This document shows, one piece after another, positions 5,704 to 7,968 of a stretch of 7,968 bases of DNA. The DNA lies in NCBI GenBank assembly GCA_020851015.1, contig JADZDN010000336.1, positions 1-7,968 of the forward strand, read 5' to 3'. The position numbers and the translations under genes were made by a program. The notes beneath the pieces are model-generated. The model was not told the DNA's origin and ran no database searches. It saw nothing but the letters and a program-made list of their open reading frames with translations. Source of the stretch: Alphaproteobacteria bacterium (GTDB taxonomy: Bacteria; Pseudomonadota; Alphaproteobacteria; JAEULC01). Every line of letters begins with the position of its first letter. Position 1 is the first letter of the stretch.

Positions 5704-7434
5704 GTGAGCGCCATCGTCGTCGCGGGGGACGGCCGACGGCCGGGCAGGGTCGACCTGTCCCGGCCGGTCCTGCTGGCGCTCGCGGCGCTGCTGTGCGTGC
5801 TGGTGCTGCTTCCCCTCTCGCAGCTCGCGCTCTTCGCCTTCATCGACCGCGAGGGCGCCGTCAGCCTGGCGAATTTCCGGCAGATCTTCTCCGACCCCGC
5901 TTTCCTGGAGCCGCTCTTCACCACCCTGGTGCTCGCCGCCAGCGTCGCGATCGGTTACTGCGCGGTGGCGGCGCCGATGGGATGGCTGGTCGCGCGCAGC
6001 GACATGCCCGGCGCACGGATCGTGCGGGCGCTGGTGATGGCCTCCTTCGTCACGCCGCCCTTCCTCGGCGCGGTGGCCTGGGAGATCCTCGCCGCGCCCA
6101 ACAGCGGACTCCTGAACCAGTGGTTCCGGTCGCTGGCCGGCGCCGCCAGCGACGAGCACCTGTTCCACGGCTATTCGCTGCCCGGGCTGATCTTCGTCAT
6201 CACCTGCTACACCTTCCCCTACGCCTTCGTGCTGATCGCCAACGCGCTCGACCGCATCCCGGGCGACCTCGAGGACGCCTCCTCGATCCTCGGCGGCCGT
6301 GCCTGGCGCACGGCGCTCAAGGTCACGGTGCCGCTGGCGATGCCGGCCCTGCTCGTGGGCGGGCTGGTCGCCTTCCTGCAGGCGATGGTCCTGTTCGGCT
6401 CGCCGGCGATCCTGGCGCTGCCCGCCGGGTTCCACACCATGACGACGAAGATCTGGAGCCTGTTCCAGTACCCGCCCAAGCCGGGCCTGGCGGCCGCCGC
6501 GGCCCTGCCGCTGCTGCTGCTGACGATCGGGCTGCTGCGCCTGCAGTCCCGCCTCCTCGGCCGGCGCGGCTACGCGGTCGTGGCGGGCAAGGCGGGCACG
6601 CCGCGCCTGGTGCGGCTGGGGCGCTGGCGCTGGGCGGCGCTGGTCCTGTGCCTCGCCGTGCTGATGAACCCCGTCTTCCTGCCCTATGGCGCGCTGCTCA
6701 AGGCCGCCCTGTCGCGCGTGCCGTCGCAGCCCCTCAGCTGGGACAGCCTGACCCTGCACAACGTGCGCTTCGTCTTCCTCGAGTTCTCCTCCACGCGCAC
6801 CGCGCTCAAGAACACCTTCCTGCTCGGCACGCTGACGGCGACCATCGGCACGGCCCTGGCCCTGGTGATCGCCTACCTGACCACCCGGGCGGCCGTCGCC
6901 GGCCACCGCGTGCTGGCCTTCCTCGCCACCGCGCCGGTGGCGATTCCCGGCATCGTGCTGGGGGTCGGGCTCTTCCTCAGCTACACGCACCCGCCCCTGG
7001 TGCTCTACGGCACCTTGTGGATCCTGCTGATCGCGTTCCTGACGATCGAATTGCCGGCAGCCTACCAGCAGCTCCAGTCGGCCTTCCGCGCCGTGCATCC
7101 CGAGCTCGAGGAGGCAAGCCGCATCCTGGGCGCCACGCGGCTGCAGGCGCTGGGCCACATCACGGCGCCGCTGCTGCGTTCGGGCGTGATCGCGAGCTGG
7201 TGCTTCATCTTCATCGGCACGATCCGCGAATTGTCGGCGGCGGTCATGCTGTTCACCGCGGACACCAAGGTGATATCCGTGGTGATCTTCGACCTGAACG
7301 AAAGCGGCGAGCTGGGCGCCATCTCGGTGCTGGGCGTCACCATGCTGCTGATCACTTTCGCGGTGATCCTGTTGGCCAACAACCTGCCGGGCCGGGGCGC
7401 ATGGTCGGCGCCCACCGGCCGGCCCGCCGGCTGA
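5704..7434 (+). CDS. fused two-domain ABC importer permease (FbpB/PhnU-like)
   Basis: This is the inner-membrane channel of the importer, with both permease halves in one 576-aa chain, as is usual for the Fe3+/phosphonate-type group. I count about 12 hydrophobic segments, six per half, with the first near 21-45 and the last near the C-terminus (GAISVLGVTMLLITFAVILLANN). Each half carries a cytoplasmic EAA loop that docks on the ATPase: EDASSILGGRAWRTALKVTVP (starting at 190) and EEASRILGATRLQALGHITAP (starting at 469). The hydrophilic linker between halves is about 285-307. GTG 5704 is the first in-frame start after the upstream stop. Its Shine-Dalgarno is poor (GCCGGGA at 5686-5692, about 12 bases away), so low expression or coupling to the upstream gene is likely, in contrast to the strong site of the binding protein. 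Substrate is unassigned. Confidence 0.92.
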   Translation: MSAIVVAGDGRRPGRVDLSRPVLLALAALLCVLVLLPLSQLALFAFIDREGAVSLANFRQIFSDPAFLEPLFTTLVLAASVAIGYCAVAAPMGWLVARSDMPGARIVRALVMASFVTPPFLGAVAWEILAAPNSGLLNQWFRSLAGAASDEHLFHGYSLPGLIFVITCYTFPYAFVLIANALDRIPGDLEDASSILGGRAWRTALKVTVPLAMPALLVGGLVAFLQAMVLFGSPAILALPAGFHTMTTKIWSLFQYPPKPGLAAAAALPLLLLTIGLLRLQSRLLGRRGYAVVAGKAGTPRLVRLGRWRWAALVLCLAVLMNPVFLPYGALLKAALSRVPSQPLSWDSLTLHNVRFVFLEFSSTRTALKNTFLLGTLTATIGTALALVIAYLTTRAAVAGHRVLAFLATAPVAIPGIVLGVGLFLSYTHPPLVLYGTLWILLIAFLTIELPAAYQQLQSAFRAVHPELEEASRILGATRLQALGHITAPLLRSGVIASWCFIFIGTIRELSAAVMLFTADTKVISVVIFDLNESGELGAISVLGVTMLLITFAVILLANNLPGRGAWSAPTGRPAG

Positions 7435-7463
7435 AGCGACCGCGCGAACGACAGGAGGAACCC

Positions 7464-7968
7464 ATGATCCGATCGACCGGCCTGATCGCCCTGGCGGCGC
7501 TGCTGGCCCTGCCCGCGGCCGCCGTGCCCGGGGCAAGCGCGCAGGCGCAGGCCAAGTATCCGGTTTCCACCGTGACCCTGGTGACGCATTCGAGCCCGGG
7601 CGGCGGCAGCGACGTGTTCCTGCGCGAGATGATCAAGCACCTGACGCCGGCGATGGGCATCAACTTCGTGGTCGAAAACGTCAGCGGCGGAAGCGGGGCC
7701 AAGGCGGTGGCGCGCGTGGCCAAGGCGCCGGCCGACGGCTCGGTGTTCTACGCCACCACGCCGACCTATATCCAGACGACGCTGCTCAGCAAGCCCGAGG
7801 TCGGGTATGACGGGCTGGAGCCGCTGGTCAACGTCTTCTACGACCCCGAGGTCGTCTATGTGCGGACGGAATCGCCGTTCAAGACGCTTGCCGACGCGAT
7901 CGCCTATGCCAAGCAGAATCCCGGCAAGGCCAAGTGGGGCGCGGCCAACCCGGCCTCGCTGGAACGCA
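7464..7968 (+). CDS. TctC/Bug-family tripartite tricarboxylate transporter binding protein (3' end outside window)
   Basis: This is a periplasmic receptor of the TctC/Bug group (COG3181 type), whose members bind carboxylates and related small molecules and normally serve TctA/TctB secondary transporters, though many are orphans. Only the first 168 codons are present, of about 320-330 expected. A Sec signal peptide runs over residues 1-26 (MIRSTG, then a long Leu/Ala core) with a likely cut after ASA (24-26). The mature start, AKYPVSTVTLVTHSSPGGGSD, matches the family pattern of YP then a beta strand and PGGG-D. It is followed by the VVENVSGGSGAKAVARVAKAPADG region, equivalent to the usual 'VENkpGAgG...va.a.pDG' core. 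AGGAGG at 7453-7458 is an ideal ribosome-binding site five bases before ATG. The gene starts 29 bp after the permease stop, so it is probably the fourth gene of the importer operon. TctA/TctB partners, if any, lie downstream and out of view. Confidence 0.9.
   Translation, partial: MIRSTGLIALAALLALPAAAVPGASAQAQAKYPVSTVTLVTHSSPGGGSDVFLREMIKHLTPAMGINFVVENVSGGSGAKAVARVAKAPADGSVFYATTPTYIQTTLLSKPEVGYDGLEPLVNVFYDPEVVYVRTESPFKTLADAIAYAKQNPGKAKWGAANPASLER

Noticed and set aside
4675..7536. Very long open frame on the - strand opposite the binding protein and permease (953 codons)
   Set aside because: It spans two real genes and their gap. The translation is low-complexity (Gln/Arg/His/Asp-rich) with no motif, so it is a GC-driven shadow rather than an antisense gene.
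1..7968. Mobile element, CRISPR array, tRNA or phage genes
   Set aside because: I found no transposase-like protein, terminal inverted repeats, regularly spaced repeats or tRNA-like cloverleaf. Composition looks uniform apart from the short intergenic AT-rich patches.

Overview
This is a high-GC (roughly 70% by eye), densely packed bacterial segment in which every supported gene lies on the + strand. The gene content is a PrtD/PrtE-type type I secretion pair, a one-polypeptide two-domain ABC permease, a Tat-exported solute-binding protein and a TctC/Bug-family binding protein. Together with the strong G/C preference at third codon positions, this points to a Proteobacterium, most likely an alphaproteobacterium (Rhodospirillales/Hyphomicrobiales-like) or less likely a Burkholderiales member. 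No rRNA or other phylogenetic marker is present, so the assignment is inference.

Region 1 (1-3341) is a short leader followed by two genes 10 bp apart. They encode the inner-membrane ABC exporter (158-1927) and the HlyD-family periplasmic adaptor (1938-3341) of a type I secretion system. Neither the outer-membrane TolC-like channel nor a recognisable secreted substrate is in the window. The operon appears to end at a GC-rich hairpin followed by a T-rich run (3409-3439).

Region 2 (3342-3495) is a 154-bp intergenic spacer with a lot of structure. It holds a small hairpin, two overlapping hairpins that cannot form together (the second being the likely terminator), and then an abrupt AT-rich patch with an inverted repeat and a weak promoter-like pair just upstream of the next operon.

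Region 3 (3496-7968, continuing off the end) is an uptake operon. Its order is ABC ATPase with a C-terminal TOBE-like region (3496-4566), Tat-dependent periplasmic binding protein (4618-5676), fused two-domain permease (5704-7434), and then the start of a Sec-exported TctC/Bug-type binding protein (7464-7968, cut by the window end). The first three form a complete importer of the ferric iron/polyamine/phosphonate (FbpABC/PotABCD/PhnSTUV-like) superfamily. The binding protein lacks an obvious twin-tyrosine iron site, so its substrate is open. The TctC protein belongs to a mechanistically different class (tripartite tricarboxylate transporters), and whether it has TctA/TctB partners beyond the window cannot be seen.

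No stretch longer than about 155 bp lacks a gene. I see no tRNA, rRNA, CRISPR array, insertion sequence or prophage gene. The window reads as ordinary transport and secretion gene content. The most interesting points are the regulatory spacer at 3392-3461, the unassigned substrate of the ABC importer, and the mixing of two uptake classes in one operon.
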